A stretch of 64,000 nucleotides of DNA from Xylocopa sonorina (taxonomy: Eukaryota; Arthropoda; Insecta; Hymenoptera; Apidae). The notes beneath the pieces were generated by a model. It did no database searches. It was not told the origin of the DNA and saw only the letters and a program-made list of their open reading frames with translations. The DNA is taken from NCBI RefSeq assembly GCF_050948175.1, contig NC_135197.1, forward strand, positions 6,466,501-6,530,500. Reading direction: 5' to 3'. A program made the translations under genes and the position numbers. Positions 38,001 through 52,473 of the stretch are shown piece by piece; positions within the stretch are counted from its first letter, which is position 1, and the number at the start of each line of letters is the position of its first letter.

Positions 38001-41000
38001 ATAACGCGTATGTAGAGACACGCGTTGATCGCAAGCGTTCATCTCTGCTAACGTGGAATAAGAATTGATGCGGAATTATCCTGTATTTCGGATGACAGCT
38101 TCGAACGCGTCTCATTTTTTGTTGCACAGAGTTCGCGAGGAACGGTTATCGGTTGTTACGAGTACACCACTCGCTTTTAAAACCAAGGAGCCGTCTCAAT
38201 TAGGAGAAACTCCCGCAGCGACGGACTTTCGAATTGCCTAGAAAATGGATTTTCTTTCCACGCTTGGGGAGATATTTACGGACGATCGCGAGATCCCCGC
38301 GGTTTCATCACTACTCCAGTGAAATTACTATCAATTAAACGCGGGTCCCATTGTTCCTATAATTGCTTAATTGTCCTCCAAGATTAAACGCGAGGCTGAT
38401 GAATTCATCGCATTCCATCGCACGACTCCGTTCCTACGGGAATAATTAGAGAAAAAATCGTGGACGCTTACTCGATTGTCTTCGTAACGATCTAACCGCG
38501 ATCGTTACCGTGGTCGTTCAGACGCGTACGATCGATCAACTTTCAAAAGTGTCGCTGTAATTCGGTGGTTTCCTCGTTTCGCGATACGTTCGTATCCACG
38601 AGTGCGATTGTACGATCAACCTCCGTTGATTTCTCGATCGACAGCTCGAGTCAACGATGAAACGAACTGTCTAGAAAATCTACGAGCGTGTCAATTTCAC
38701 TGATCTCATCTGCGAAACAAACAACGCTACAGTACTTGTTCAAGCTGTGTCGATCGAACGGAAACGCTCGATCTAGATTGCATCGCACGATCCTAACTAT
38801 TCGTGAAATGCGTTGAGAACGTTACCCGGCAGGAATTACAGCGGAACGATAGCTAGGAAAAATCAAACACGTTGAATAAGCGACAGTCTGCTGTAACATC
38901 GTATCGTGCAATTCATTCCAAGTAATTCCACGAGTCACTCGTAACACCGCGAATTAACCGGCTGATAAAATTACTATTCATGCCCGTATCCACTTAACGT
39001 GTATTGTACGACTTTCTAAACACCTCGGTTAGCAACTTCAATCGGATCTATCGAGATCTCGAAATCGCATAAAACGATTATAAAACCAGCGATCAGATGA
39101 TTAAAATACAATCGTACCGCGATATCGGTAATTACGAAGGAAGTATCTCTAGCGATTAAGAGGGTGAGTCTCGAGTCAGAGGAAGACTCGACTTCTCAAG
39201 TTACTGGCATGTCGAAATTCCCTGAAATATCTAACGAAACTCCCGAAAAGCGAATGATAATTATAGAAGACAGAGATCCATTTATCCGGAGTGGCGATCA
39301 CGCGGAATCCGGGCCCCTCGAACCTGGTGGCCGACGCGACGGATATACCAAGCGAAATATCAACGATCTTTACGACCCCCGTTCGCGTCGAAGGGGATTC
39401 AGGGTGGAACAGGCGTGCTAACGCCAGAAATACATCGCGGTCACGGTGTACGGCTCCACACGCTCTTACACCCGTATTTCGGTCTAGGGTAACGCGGAGA
39501 AACACGTGTTCGCCATATGGCTCTGTGTGTTCCTCGTGATTTTTTCGGCTGACCCGGACCTTGAGAAACGCGTCACAGAAGTTCGCGCGTCGCTGAATGA
39601 TCCTCCAAAAATTAGAAACAACCTAGCGATTAAACGAGATCTAACTGAGACTCGATTTGATCGAATCGCGTAGCAGGAATCGAGCAATTAAAATGATTTA
39701 TTCGAGTTACGATTGTATAGTTCACTCAAGGATCGTATTGTTCGAGTAACGCGTTTCACCAAGACGCACGATGAAGCGGAGCTTTGTGCAAGTTCATTAA
39801 CCGTGAAATTCCTCTATACTTCGTTAGAAAACATTAGAAGAAGAAGTGATGCGTCGCATTCTTACCAACCCTCGATTAAAACGAATGTATTACCTGCTAC
39901 ACGGTACGTTAAGTGTCACCGGGTCCCGAGAATGTAACCGTCCCAGCATCCCTGTGAAATTTAACGCTGACAGCTCGCACGATTTACACTCGAACGATCG
40001 AAAATGTTGCACACTCCACACGCGACCGATAATTACACGAAAATATGAGCTAAATTAAGACGTTCGTGATAAATTCCAATTAATCGAGTGGAACGGCTGA
40101 GCGACGTTCCTGGATGGCAACGTTTCGCCATCAAAAACCCTTCCAGCTTCTCCACCCCACCCTGCCGGCTATTAATAGACACCACTTTGGCAATTTGCCT
40201 ATCATTTCATTTCATTCATGTTCCTGTTGCTCAGGTTAGCGAAGGTAAAAATAGACCTGGACCAGTTACGATAGCCCCTTAACCAGAAATTACTACGTTC
40301 AGGAGCAGAGTCGAACGATCGCGATAGCTATCGTTCGTACGATTTATTTATTTTGTTTGTCCGTCGATCTTTCACCAATCGACTGGTATTCATCGTCTGC
40401 GAATTTCAAAAGATCGAACAACGAACGCGGCGAGGCAAGATCGCGTGGTCGTCAATGTCGACGGGGCAAAAAAGTACGCGCCGAAAGAAACGTATGAGGT
40501 CAGTACGTCTGGGAACGTTAGCGTGGCATTGACAGCTTTATTGCCGTGATTCGAAAGGATATTCGACCATATGTCCGCCGTCATAGAGTATGAATAATTT
40601 TGCATTGAACGCGCATGGCAGGTATTCGAAGGTGACACACTGTGAAGGGCGATGCATGAAAGGAAAAATCGGGGTACACCGACGCCAGCCTCGATGGCGA
40701 TACCGAACAGGAGGATCGCGAGGGGTCTGCGCTTCGCGAGTGCGCCATCGGACGTCCGTCTGCTCGATTAAAAAGTAACAGTTTCCAATTCGCACGCGAT
40801 ATCGCGTTATCGCGATACAATTACGATAAATGGTGCTCCCCTTTAATTTACCAAGGTCTAACCGCGCAGAGCCATTAGCGAATAGCCGTGCACGAGAGCT
40901 AATTGCGAAGGTTCGTACGATAGACCGCGTTAAAGGCGAGGAGACGACACGAGGTAGGGTAAGAACACGTTAAATCGCACAGGTGCGGGTCGACATATTC

Positions 41001-44000
41001 AGCACGTTCTTGGCGAGCAACGCGGCCTTTCTCCGTGACATTTCAAAGGCAAGAAAACAGACGTAGGTGGAGTTCTTGCATCTTTCATTACGACGCAAGG
41101 ACGACCGGCTGCGAGGAGCCGATTCGAGATCCTGCTCTACGTACTGTTTAACCTCCGACCATTTTTTTCGCGTTCCCGAAACCTGTCGTGGATTAAACGG
41201 ACGTCGATATTGATTTATCGATTCGACGGTGGAAAAAATCAAATTACTTCCAGTTGGATCGCAACGTCAGGATTACATACGACTTTGTTTAACGTCCAAG
41301 TACTTGGGCGGTCGAAGAACAAAAAAAAAAAAAGGCAACGACAAGTGGATACGCAGCGTCATAAAGTTACGCGTAGGTATTCGGTTTTACTTTTATAGCC
41401 TCGCGTGCAATGATAGTACGATTCGTATCAGCTACGAAACAGCGAACAAGATTATGTAACGATATCGCTTTGTACAGCGTTTCGAATAAAGCGATATTCC
41501 GCCACTGTTTTTTGCGTTACACGAGAACACACAGTGAGTCATCTAACTGGACGACCTCGCATTATTGGTGAATAACGCGAGAGGCACGTACCTGTTTCCT
41601 GAAAAATTTGCATTCCTCGTGTATCCAAAGTACACGCCATAATAGTCGACACAAGGAATTCGAGAGATGCAAATAAAGTCGTTCAAGTTCCATTGAAACG
41701 CTCTGAACGCTCCGATTATAAAAGTAGAATGTCATTTTGAAAAATTCTACAACCATTTGATCGCGTGCGAGCTTACAAAAGGTTTCCGAGCATGCTCTGT
41801 CGAATTACAGCATTGAAACGCTGACAAAGCTACCGTTACGACACTTCCCCGGATTAGTGACGTTTACGATTCGGTCAGCTGGTTATCCGGAAAAGAAATC
41901 GCAACCGGTTGTTGCGTAACCCGCGCGATCGACTAGACGAAAAGACACGTTTCCAGTACAACCGGTACAGAACGTCCATGTATTTCGTCTACAACGTAAA
42001 CGATTCCCTAATTTAATTGTGCCTGTGCAACGTCCACGTTCAAACTCGTTCAACTCCGACCAGAAGAACCGCTCCCTCACCAACGATCCCTCGAGAGAGA
42101 CACTCTCATCGTCCACCACGACGCAACCGACGCCGCAACGCGTGCGTTAATTAAACCGTCGACGAATTTTACATAATCGAGAACGTTCTGTGATTACCAC
42201 CTGCTTTCACTCGGTTTGTAATAACACAGTGGCAACAGTGGCCACGGAAATTAACGGAGAAATAACGAGCGTAACCCGTTCGACGCGTACAGTTCAGGAC
42301 GCGTGCTCCCCGCGACGTGCCAGAAAGAAAGAGAAAGCGGAACAAGGGGTAGGTTATGGAGTCCCTTTACCAGAGTCACGTAAGATTCGAGCCGCGTACG
42401 TCTCCCGTAAATCCCGTCGATATTAACATGGTTTCCACGTCGATTTGTCGTAACTCGAAACGCGGAGATTTTTATTTCGTATCGATATACACCAGGAAAG
42501 GAAAATATGGCGTTACGCAATTCTGGCAGCGGCGCGATGCCAGATTGGAAAATGAACCACTCTCGGGACTGGTAGCGGGATTTCAACGATTCGCACAAGC
42601 GTCGAATGGTTCGAACCGATTTTTCATCCCCGTTTCGACGCGTCCGCCCACCCCGTTCGCCACCTTGTCCGCGAGACAGTGGATCGTTCTGCGAAACAAC
42701 GCGAGTGGGGACGAGCGATGGTGACTTTAATTACTTCGCGGAGGCTCGATTAATGGCGCGTCTAGACGGCGGGTTCTCTCGTAACTCGCGTCGAAAATTT
42801 CTAACGACTCTGACAAATTGCACGCTGCGTAGTTTGTACCGGTGTCACCCGGAAAAATGATGCTTTTCACCCTGTGTGTTGGCGGGATTTCAAGCGTACG
42901 GTAGAATCCACTGCTCTCCCATAAAGCTCTGCCGATTTCCAAATGATAAATTAGCGAACAGCCACGTTTCAATTAACGTTCACGCGGGGCTCGAATTGGC
43001 AGACGAACGCGGATTCCACGCGCGGATGCTCCAAACGCGAGGCGTTATCGCGTAGATCGCATGGGCTGAATGAAACGCTCGGTATCGAACAATCGGCGCG
43101 AGCAGGAGTTTAAATCTTGGATCAACCTTTCGAAATCGTACGGTTCAACTGCGTCATCGACGCGGCTAGAACGCGCGCCATGGCTGCCAGGCCAAATAAG
43201 ATCCGAAAGGCAGCGGCGCGAGTCAGACGAATTCTAAACAAACGGGTATCAATCAACGCGTTGGATTTCTATGAGATTTTTCGCATGCAACGCTCGTTCC
43301 CCTTTTGTTACGCTGAAACTGAAACGGCGACGGCACGTTTCCGCGCACGTGTGTACGAGAAACTCGTCAAGGATAACAGCTACGAGGAATCACGACTACC
43401 AGAAGGATCGTTCTCGAATCGCGAGTCGCGGGGCAGAAGAAGGAAACGTGCGCGCGTTGCTCCATTTCGTCCATTTCTGTAATTAATTCGCTGTCCCTTT
43501 GGTGGAGTTCAAATAATCCCGAGTGAAATTAAGAGCAGCCAGCGGACATTCTGCGTTTAATTGACCGCGTAGTTTTTGCTTCTTTGGAAATACCATTCAA
43601 CGGTCGATATACGCTCCGATACATTCTGTGGTTCGAGTTTCGTTTGGTTAAATAATTCTGACCAACAGCCTGGCTACAGAATAAGTAACAATGTTTCTTT
43701 AGCATCGACGCAGCAAAAAAACAACGAAAAATAAACGTAATTAAACCTGCTAGCATACTGCGTAGTTAGCACAGACAATCTGAAAATAATATCGATCGTG
43801 TTTGTCTAACCAGCAATATTGGAATAACCTTCGTAGGTCTAGCCGAACGATTGGCAATATGATAACACAGCTCCGTGTTTTTCTTAGCCGAACTGTACAA
43901 AAATATTATTCCTCTCTATTCACGAGTCACAATAACGCGTCGTTCGTTTCCTGCTATTTCACGTGAAAAGGAACAATCGCTGGGCTACGCCAGAAGGATA

Positions 44001-45090
44001 CTTCTAAACGCAACTCATCCGACTCGTACATTCGAAAAGAACGCACCTTCGCATCGCTTCGTCCACGGAATTATTCCGAACGATTGACCTCGCGCAACGG
44101 ATAGATTCGTCGAAGAAACCAGCCCTTCCACGAATGGGAATTAAGCGAGGTGGAAAAAAGAAAAATGCAAACGAGAGAGAAAAGAACGACGCGAGCGCAT
44201 CCAGGTATCTCAGGCGAGGAATAATGAAGGGTACGCGCAACAAAGGGCCAAGAGGAACGAACATACGAATTACGAGGCGGGTCAATTATCCAGCCTGCAC
44301 GACCGTTAATCCAATTTACGAAATGGCCGGTCACGAGCGTACCACACGCGGCGCGTGCGACAAAAAGGAGTGCGGATCGCGGTTAACCGTGGGTGGAAGG
44401 ACCCACCCCAGCGTTTCGGGGGTGCAGGAGCCGCACACGCTCGAATCCAACGCGACGGCGTTGCTCTTCTTCTCTATTCGAACGCAGCAAGCAAAATGAA
44501 AACAGCCAGCCACGATTCTCGAGCTTCGAACGATTAATTTTATGCGAGCGGAGTGGATCGAGCCGATTTCGAATTCTCTAAACCAGTTGGCCGCGACCAG
44601 TAATCTCTCGCTCCACGATTCCTTTATCTGCGGGTATATATTTGAGCTAGCAGATACATTTGAACGCGATTAGATAAGAGACGGTGCAATGATACACGAT
44701 AAAGTGGAAATTTGTTTGCAATTAGATTGGAGCCGATTTTTCCGGAGCCAGACTTGAATTCGAGGAAAAATCACGAGATACGTGGGTAGCAACGATCGAT
44801 TCCTCGATAGCTGGTACGTCTAACGCGCCAGCAGCTGTATTTTGATGGTAATATCGATATTGTCCGAGTACGTGATATATTTCGGAGCACGGAAGCACTT
44901 ATCAAGTTCAATAAAGTGTGTTGACAGTTTTACGAACAAAGGTGATAAAAAAACTCTGCTCCTTTGTACTTTGTGCGTCGTCGCACTTTATTGACTACCA
45001 GAGATATTATTTATGGCATGTACTAGTCGCATTTTTTGGAAAAACACGGAAATGCGTTAACATAATGATAATTGAATCGCATGAACGAAT

Positions 45091-45125
45091 ACTCACCCTT
45101 TCTAGGGACGGATAAATCAATCGAG
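45091..45125 (-). promoter_or_regulatory. Weak near-ratchet: acceptor five bases before a strong donor
   Basis: The minus strand reads TTTATCCGTCCCTAG, then AAAGG, then GTGAGTATT. A fair 3' splice site is followed by a five-base gap and a near-perfect 5' splice site. The lack of direct CAG|GT fusion makes it weaker than the sites at 24.11 and 52.47 kb. Confidence 0.2.
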
Positions 45126-46306
45126 GTACGTCGTCATGCTCCGCTCCAAAATAATGTCAACACTTTCACTGGGATCGATTCTTGCAATTATATTTTATCA
45201 GGGACGTAGTGTGAAACGAAATGAAACTGCGCACAAACTATTACCCTTACGACGCACTCGAAACTAATGTACGAATGTCAATTGTCGAACGTGGACACGA
45301 ATTCGAGGGAGCAACAGCACTGAACTTCCGTGAGGTGAATGACGTAGACGAGCGAATGTCACTCGAGCCTGATCGATCGTTCGCGAGCACCGTCACAACA
45401 CAACCTCCTCGTCGAAAGACGAACGATGACTGAGGATTTAATTATTTCGCATTTGAGAGACTTCCCCACTCTAGAGCCACGGCTGCGCAGTCGCGACCTC
45501 GTGGTTACTCTACGCGCGTTCCTTCGATTCCTTTTAAATTCTGCGCGTATTGCCTTTCGCGCTCGCTTATCGATCGACATTTAAAAACCGCCATTACTTT
45601 TATTTTATCCCTTAGAAAATTCTTGTCAACTAGTGATATATCGACCACAGCTAAAAATACCCGTTTTCTTATCCAAGGTGACCAACGATTTATCCAACCA
45701 TATATTATTTATAATCGCTCGCGTCTATAAATCGAACAAATCCACCTTGCACTGCGCGCTACCTCTTTTATATCCACGTTCGATAATCGATAACGGAATC
45801 GATAATTCTGCCGTCGTGAACCAATTAATTCCGTCGGGCATTGAAATTGAAACATCACAGCCGGGCTTAAAATTGAATGGAACCAACACGACTGTATCCA
45901 GCTGGCAGACAAATTGCGACGGCCGCCGCGCACTTGCACGGCCCGATGCGGCGTAAATCTCGCCGCTCGTAAAATTCATCGACGCGCGATATGTATATTC
46001 CCGCGGAAACGGGGTACAAATCTCGCGCTAACCAGAGGACTACCGACGCCGACGAGCTACGAAACCGACGCCCTATAAATCGCCGCGCGAGCACGTGGAA
46101 TCGTGGCGCGCGAGCAAATTAGTCGCGGCCGAAAAAGAGCGGAAGTAAGAGCGGCTGGAATAAACGACGCGACGCTGGCGTCGTTTCGTAACGCGGACGA
46201 CGTAGTATCACGACCCACATTCGACGATCGATAAATTGCATTTCGAAATTCTTCGTTTGGTTTCGTGTAACTGCGAGTAAATTTCCTTTATTACCGTCTC
46301 GAAAAA

Positions 46307-46322
46307 CTCTCTCTCTCTCTCT
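46307..46322. repeat. CT microsatellite
   Basis: Eight CT units are followed by a pyrimidine-rich tail on the plus strand, with no associated splice junction. Confidence 0.9.
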
Positions 46323-49300
46323 TCTTTTTCGTTACTTTTTAAAGAAACGCAGAAAACATTGGTTGCGCGTAGAGGCTGGTTATATCGCGACGCCAGCAAA
46401 CCGGTCGCGTTCTACCGCGAAACAAGAGGTGAATCGGCGGTTTAAGAAATGTCTGGCGTGCGTTTCGTGCATTGGCCTCCGACGTAATGCATGTATTACA
46501 GAAAGCAGACAGAACGAAACAGATAGGGTCGGCGTAGATCGTGCAAACGATCTGACGGCGATGGAGCCGCGCACACCGAGCAAGATCGCGGCCGCACGAT
46601 CGGCCACGGGACAATGTAATCGAGACGATAGACCAGATAACTCGTAATTAAAGTTTCCAGATCGATCCGTGACTCCGTGGAATGAATTAATTACGGGTAA
46701 ATTGCGCGATCGCGTTATGTAACCGAGCCGTGGCGATTTTGTCGTAAAAGTAAAAGGGATCGTGTTCTCCGTTCAATTTATCGATTCGTTCATTGGTATA
46801 TCTCGCTCGACAGTTTTACAGCCGGGGGTATTAAACGTGCTACTAGTTTACCTACAATAGAACGACTTATTTCATCAGCAACGGAAAAAAAAGGAGGGAT
46901 ACGATTCGAGAGAAGATGAGAAAGCAGGATCACGCGTTACGTTGGCCAAAAAAATCGGAACTGGTATTTAAATATCGCGTATCTATATCCTCCTAACTAG
47001 AGAACATTTTCTCGAACGGCATTCTAGATAATCAATGTTGCACGAAACAGCCTCGTACATCCACATAAACATCGATCTACAGATTACTTCAGACACGGCG
47101 CGCAAGTTGTACTCCTACGATTTTCATCCGATCGAACCGTTACCAAGCCTAATACCCGGCTGCTTCGTTATTATGCACGAAACCGGCAGGCAAACAAGCG
47201 TAACCGAAACGGTTCCGAGTCCGGTTCCTGGAATCGGAAAAATCCCGACCGCCGATGTCGTTAATCGTAATCGATAAAGCTAATCAAATCGCATGCACCG
47301 GCGCACGAACGGAACGCGCGCGCGGAACGATTCTGCGATCCCGATAAATCGCAATTAAATCGCGGCGGAATTAACCGGTGGAAACGGTACCAGCGGATCT
47401 GGGTCGTCGAAATTTTCTTTCGTCGAGCGCGCGTCAAACGCGAGCGCACGCGCACGTGCGCCGCGACCCGTCACGTGCGCGATATGAGCGCAATTATGCG
47501 CGATGTGTATTGTCGATTTCAGTTTTGGGTCGCGGAGGAACCGGAAGCCTGGACGGGGCTGGAATTTCAATCAGTCGAGAATCGTCCGTTACCGCGTTGC
47601 GAAATTGAACCTGTTTAATTCAGGACGGATTCTAGATAGCTGCATCGCATAATATATATTCCTTGGGATAAAGGAGCACGTCGAAGCTCCTCGAAACTTT
47701 CCAAGCTAATTATATCGATCGTTTATTAAACGCGCACCCCGGTGCCGTCAAATCCAGCGAATCGAAGCTAGAAGTAAGAAGCACCAGTCTACTCGAGGTG
47801 GAATAAGAAGCATAGGTGAGGAGGGAGCGAAACAAGAGGAAAACGATCGTCCTCGCAAAAAGTCGAGCATTACGGGCCATTACGGGTGACGCACGACGCA
47901 CGAAGCGTCGCGTAAGCACGCGAAACGGCGAATTCCGCGGCGGCACGGCGAGCGTGGAACAATATTTCCTTTGTAATAATTAGACGCAACAAGCACCGAA
48001 GGAAGCGTGGACGCGTTCTTCTCCGCGGCGAGATCGAGAGTGAGAAACGCGCGACATGACGCGAGCGGAAAAGAGACGGGCTAGAAGAGAAATTGCATAC
48101 AATGTGTAGCGAAACAAGTGCCGTTAGTCGTTGCCGGTGTCAGAAACGGTTCCACGCACCGTACAATTCTATCGTAATTTATCAAGGCTGACTTAATAAT
48201 CCGATATTAAATTCTGATTTAATTGGTCGCGGAACCATCGACGCGTCGCTGCTCGCCGCGACGCCGTTCTTATTGTCGACGCGATCACTGTTGATTGGTA
48301 TACGGCCGGCTTTTCGTACGCGACCACGCGACGCGTTCGTTGCTCGAAATCCGTGTCCGCCGACTGCTCGCGACAACAATTAACGAGGAGAAACAAGAGG
48401 CACGACGAGAACGAGGAGCGCGGTGCCGGATAGACGAGAGGAAAATAGAGGAGCACCGAGAGAAATGACGTGAAAACGTTACCTGTCGACATCACTCCCG
48501 ACGCGGGCTATGCCAGGCTATTGTGCACTTAATGAATTCCTGCTCGGAGCATACCGTTTGGTTTGTAATTACCCTGTTTAGTAACTCAGTGGTTCTCGTC
48601 GTGACACGAGAGAGGATGTAACAGTTGAGAATACAGCGATTAATTGACGTTGCCAAATACTTGATAAATATTGATCTTGCGAGGGGGATTTCTGGATGGA
48701 AACGTGGGAGGTTTCGCGCGGGGAATGGTCGATGATTTATGACTGATTAATTGGTTAGACTTGACTCGTTAAACTTGATAAAACTTGATAAGCGGTGAAT
48801 ACGGTGACAAGTCTCGAAATATCTGTGTTTCAACCTTATGTTCAACATGTTTCTGTTCTTACATTAAAAAGTAAGAATTCTTCTGAATTTTTTATTCTCT
48901 ATAGTATTATACGATAAGAATATGGTTACTTCAAAGCTGTAAAGAACACCTTCGTTCCCAGCTGAATTCCTTAAAATTCAACGGCTGACCTTCTAACAAA
49001 ACCACCCTCCTATCCACCGTGCGCGTTCTTCCTTAACCCGTTCTACGCGGCATTCCCACTGTTAGGAAAAATGTCAGGCACCAACGTGCCGCATTATGTT
49101 AATACAATACGGACCGCATTAATATACCTGCCGGCGTACAGTCGAGTTACACGAAGCACCGCGCAACAGACAAATGATCCCGCTGCCGGCCAATCTTTCG
49201 CGAGTTTAATTTCCCCGCGCGTGACAGCCATCCGTGACATTAATTACACGCCGTGCATGCCGCGAACGTTTTCGAAGGCGAAGGGTGAGCGGGCCGCGCG

Positions 49301-49811
49301 GGTGTGGGCGAGCACAATTGAAAATGAGAAACACGTGACGAGGACACGAGCGCGAAATATAGGGAGAAAGAAGAAGAGTAACGGGCCACGCGCGTACGGC
49401 TGGAACGGATAGGGATGGGATCAACCGTACGTCGAATAGCATCGATCGGATTTAAAGGGTTCGAAGAAGCGTTCTAAGAGAATCCTCGATTCGAGACGCG
49501 TTTGAAATAGTTACAAGCTGAAGAGACGCGCGACAGTGAGCTAGAAAACTTCTCTCATGCCGCTGTGCAGCGTCGAATCTTACGGGTACTCGTCCTGGTC
49601 TGGTTTCTCACGAGAACTCTAAATTCCGTTAAGCGAAACTTTCGCGAGCTGACTCGGATTCGCGAGCGCGCGTTGAACTTGATCCCATCCGTAGGAACGA
49701 GTATCGCTGGGCTGTTCGCGACTCTCCATCGCAGCGGAACAGAGGTTATTAGATGCAGACCGTCGTGTCGTAATAAATGCCCCGACGCATAAATACGGCC
49801 GAGCAGCGCGT

Positions 49812-49839
<28 letters not shown>
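49812..49839. repeat. GA microsatellite (about 28 bases)
   Basis: A pure AG run is flanked by CpG-rich sequence (GCGCG on the left, GATCGCGCGG on the right). Such tracts can bind GAGA-factor-type proteins in insects, but nothing here proves that use. Confidence 0.95.
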
Positions 49840-49842
<3 letters not shown>

Positions 49843-52473
49843 TCGCGCGGCTCGTTTCCATGTCGTCTAAATTCCTGCCGCGGAATGCCCGTGCGTGTAT
49901 TCGACAGTTGCACTTGAACCAGGAAATCGTCGCCGCCTGTGGAATTCCGCCTCGCGAGATACGACGCCTCGCTCTGTCATCTGGCACACACGCCAAACTA
50001 TTCGGGGAAATTAACGTATCCACCTTGCGATACACTGTCCGTTTTATTTCAGTTCTAACTACTACCACTACCGCCTGGACTCTTGACGAGGGTGTTGAGT
50101 GAATATATTGTAGAGGAATATTAAGTGGTTGAACATCAACCAGTCGTACGGTCCAGAACTTGTACAGCTCTGCCCGTGCGTGATTACCAGCGCGACGTGT
50201 GTTACGAGGATACCGCGGCCTGCCCGGTGCGCAGATATTTTCCGAGGCGCATCCATCTTTTCCGATACGAGAAAAAGCGTAACGTTACCGACACGCTCGT
50301 TGTACGGTACGTTTATTAATTATCGTACAAGCAGCAGTTTCAACGGTAAAATATTATTCGCCTGGTCTGCTCTATTCCGAACGCCTCGATCTCAACCGAG
50401 AAGAAACGGAAGAACGGCGTACGGTAAATCGCAGCGGTCCGCGTTTCATGTTCTGTTCCGTTCCGCTCTGCTTGCGGAGGACATCGAAAACCTCGATCGT
50501 CCACCCCCAACCGGGCGACTTGGTTCGTGCCGCGAACATTACGACACGTTATTCCACCGTGTCGCGCCGACAAAGCGGGGCAACGACCAGGTGCAATCAC
50601 TGCCCGTGCGTACAATTAACGACGCCGCTCGCAATTCCCTCGAAATCCCTCTCCTCCGTGCGCCCCTACGTTCTATCTTTAAAGGGGCGCGTGGGCGTCG
50701 CGATGATTACTCAATTACGGCTGATCAGCGACACACGATGTCTGATTGAATCCCCCTTCTTTGTGGAAACAGCCTTTTCCCGAGCCTCGGGCACGCGTGG
50801 GATGCAAAGGTTAATTGCGCAATTGCGACCGTCGAGCTGGCTGTTTGACGGTCTATTAGTGCACCGTTTCCGCGCTCATTGTTACCATCTTCGGGTATTC
50901 AAGCGACGAGAGACAGAGAATGCTTTTCTGTCATCCGTCTATACCTCGGATCTGACGTGTTCAATAAAATTATATCCGTACAGCAAAAATAATCACGAGA
51001 TATAGTTGCTTCAGGAAACGTCCTATCCATTTCGCACGGTGTGTTCCGAACAATCTGGCAGCCATCCATGTACACGAGCGTTCCCAACGGAGTTACGAAA
51101 ATCCTCGACTCTTTCAGGATTCCCATTGACAGGCGCAACGCGACCGAGATGACAGCGGAAAAGAACGGACGGGCATAGAAACGTTACGAAACGGAGATTC
51201 CAGATGCCTTTGTCATCCCGTTGCAGCGATATTCGAGCAGAGGAGGCGGGTCCCTCGTTAACCGAAAGCATCTCGTGGGAGATTCGCCAGGGAGCCTATT
51301 TGCTCTTCTCGGAATTCCACGTCAGTCCCGTCATTGTACGCTCATGAGAGACAGGACGTCGTCTGTGACCCGGTGCCGTCTCGCAACGCTCGCGGTTCGT
51401 ATTGTCGCGAAACCGCGAGGAATGCCACGGAATAACCCGTATTCTGTCACTGGGTTGCGCAACGCGACCACCATTGTCGACGAGGGCTTCGACCACCTTC
51501 GAAACACCTTGCGTCGCGTTCCGGAGGACGGCCAGCAGGAATTTTTCACGCGTCTCGAAACGGCTCGTCCGCGTTCCGCGCGAAAGAAACGATCCCAGTC
51601 GAGCCGACAATGCGGCATTGTTCGGTGCCGAAAATCGAGTCTGGGTTACGCATTGTTCGAGCGCGCGACAAGAACGATCATTGTCACGACGGGCCTCGAA
51701 CTGGAAGATTACGCGGCGGCCCGCGGACGAGCCCCGCATACGAACTCCGCTCGCCACTTTTGTATTCGATGTTCGAAATCGGTCGGAGTATGAGAGGTTT
51801 CCGTGAGACTGTTATCTTGCCTCGTGATTTATACGCCCAGGAATTTCAAGGAATCGTGGCGTCGTTCCGTGTCTTTTGCGGTGCCTCGCTGAGTTATTGC
51901 ATCGCGTTGCAACACGATAATTGTGCGCTCGATTTTTCTCTCCTAGCGAACTTTTGCCTGAATACCGTTTGCAGGGGAGTAACGAAACTATTCGAATATT
52001 TCTATGACAGTATAATCATATCTGAAACGCTTGGATCTCAGATACTTAAGACGATAGTTCTTTTCGCGTTTACACACGTGATCCGTAGATGAGCATACCT
52101 CGAAATATCGATCGCTCTATGTGGAAAATTTCAAACGCAAATAGATATAGTCATTTTAAAATTGCTTGCTAATCTTTGTACGAGTATAACTCTGCCCCAA
52201 ACTAGTACCATCCCAAGAAGAAATTTAACATACTCAACCCTTTTTAAGGAATTCACGTTTTCGCGAGAGACTCTTCAAACCAATCTTCAATTTCACCGTT
52301 CGTCGATTAAAAACAAAAGTCCGTCTTAAATCTCGTGGAAACGACGCGAGAATTACTTAATTCCCTTCCATTAGAGGTTTTTACCCATTGGCGACTCGAA
52401 GCGTCCAGTATCCTTGTAGATCGTAACTCGAGGACGCAGCGAGTGGTCCCCGGTCGTGGATCAGCTGTACTCA
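49840..52473 (-). other. Giant intron segment dense in chance-length open frames
   Basis: Plus-strand frames of 206, 185, 190 and 160 codons and minus-strand frames of 153 codons overlap each other in several phases. Overlap in many phases on both strands points to few TA-containing stop triplets in CpG-rich DNA rather than to genes. No motif, splice border or promoter singles out any one of them. Confidence 0.45.

Larger units (their letters stand above)
35081..49800 (-). other. Giant intron, middle segment: no gene seen
   Basis: This is CpG-rich non-coding sequence. It includes a poly-A at about 41,321-41,332, a CT tract at 46,307-46,322, homeodomain-type ATTAATTA cores near 36,691-36,713 and 46,685, and a splice-like junction at 45.10 kb. 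No open frame is supported by both splice borders and composition. Confidence 0.55.

Noticed and set aside
20519..40270. 15-base word GACCTGGACCAGTTA repeated at about 20.52 kb and 40.25 kb
   Set aside because: A pair of identical 15-mers is expected about once by chance in a window of this size, and the flanks do not align.
45098..45107. CCCTAGAAAG on the minus strand, like a piggyBac terminal repeat
   Set aside because: It lacks the adjacent TTAA target, a partner repeat at a plausible distance and any transposase-like frame nearby. Ten matching bases can arise by chance.
50129..52092. Several plus-strand open frames of 160-206 codons
   Set aside because: They overlap each other in different phases and have antisense partners of similar length. 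They lack splice borders and motifs, which fits low stop density in CpG-rich DNA.
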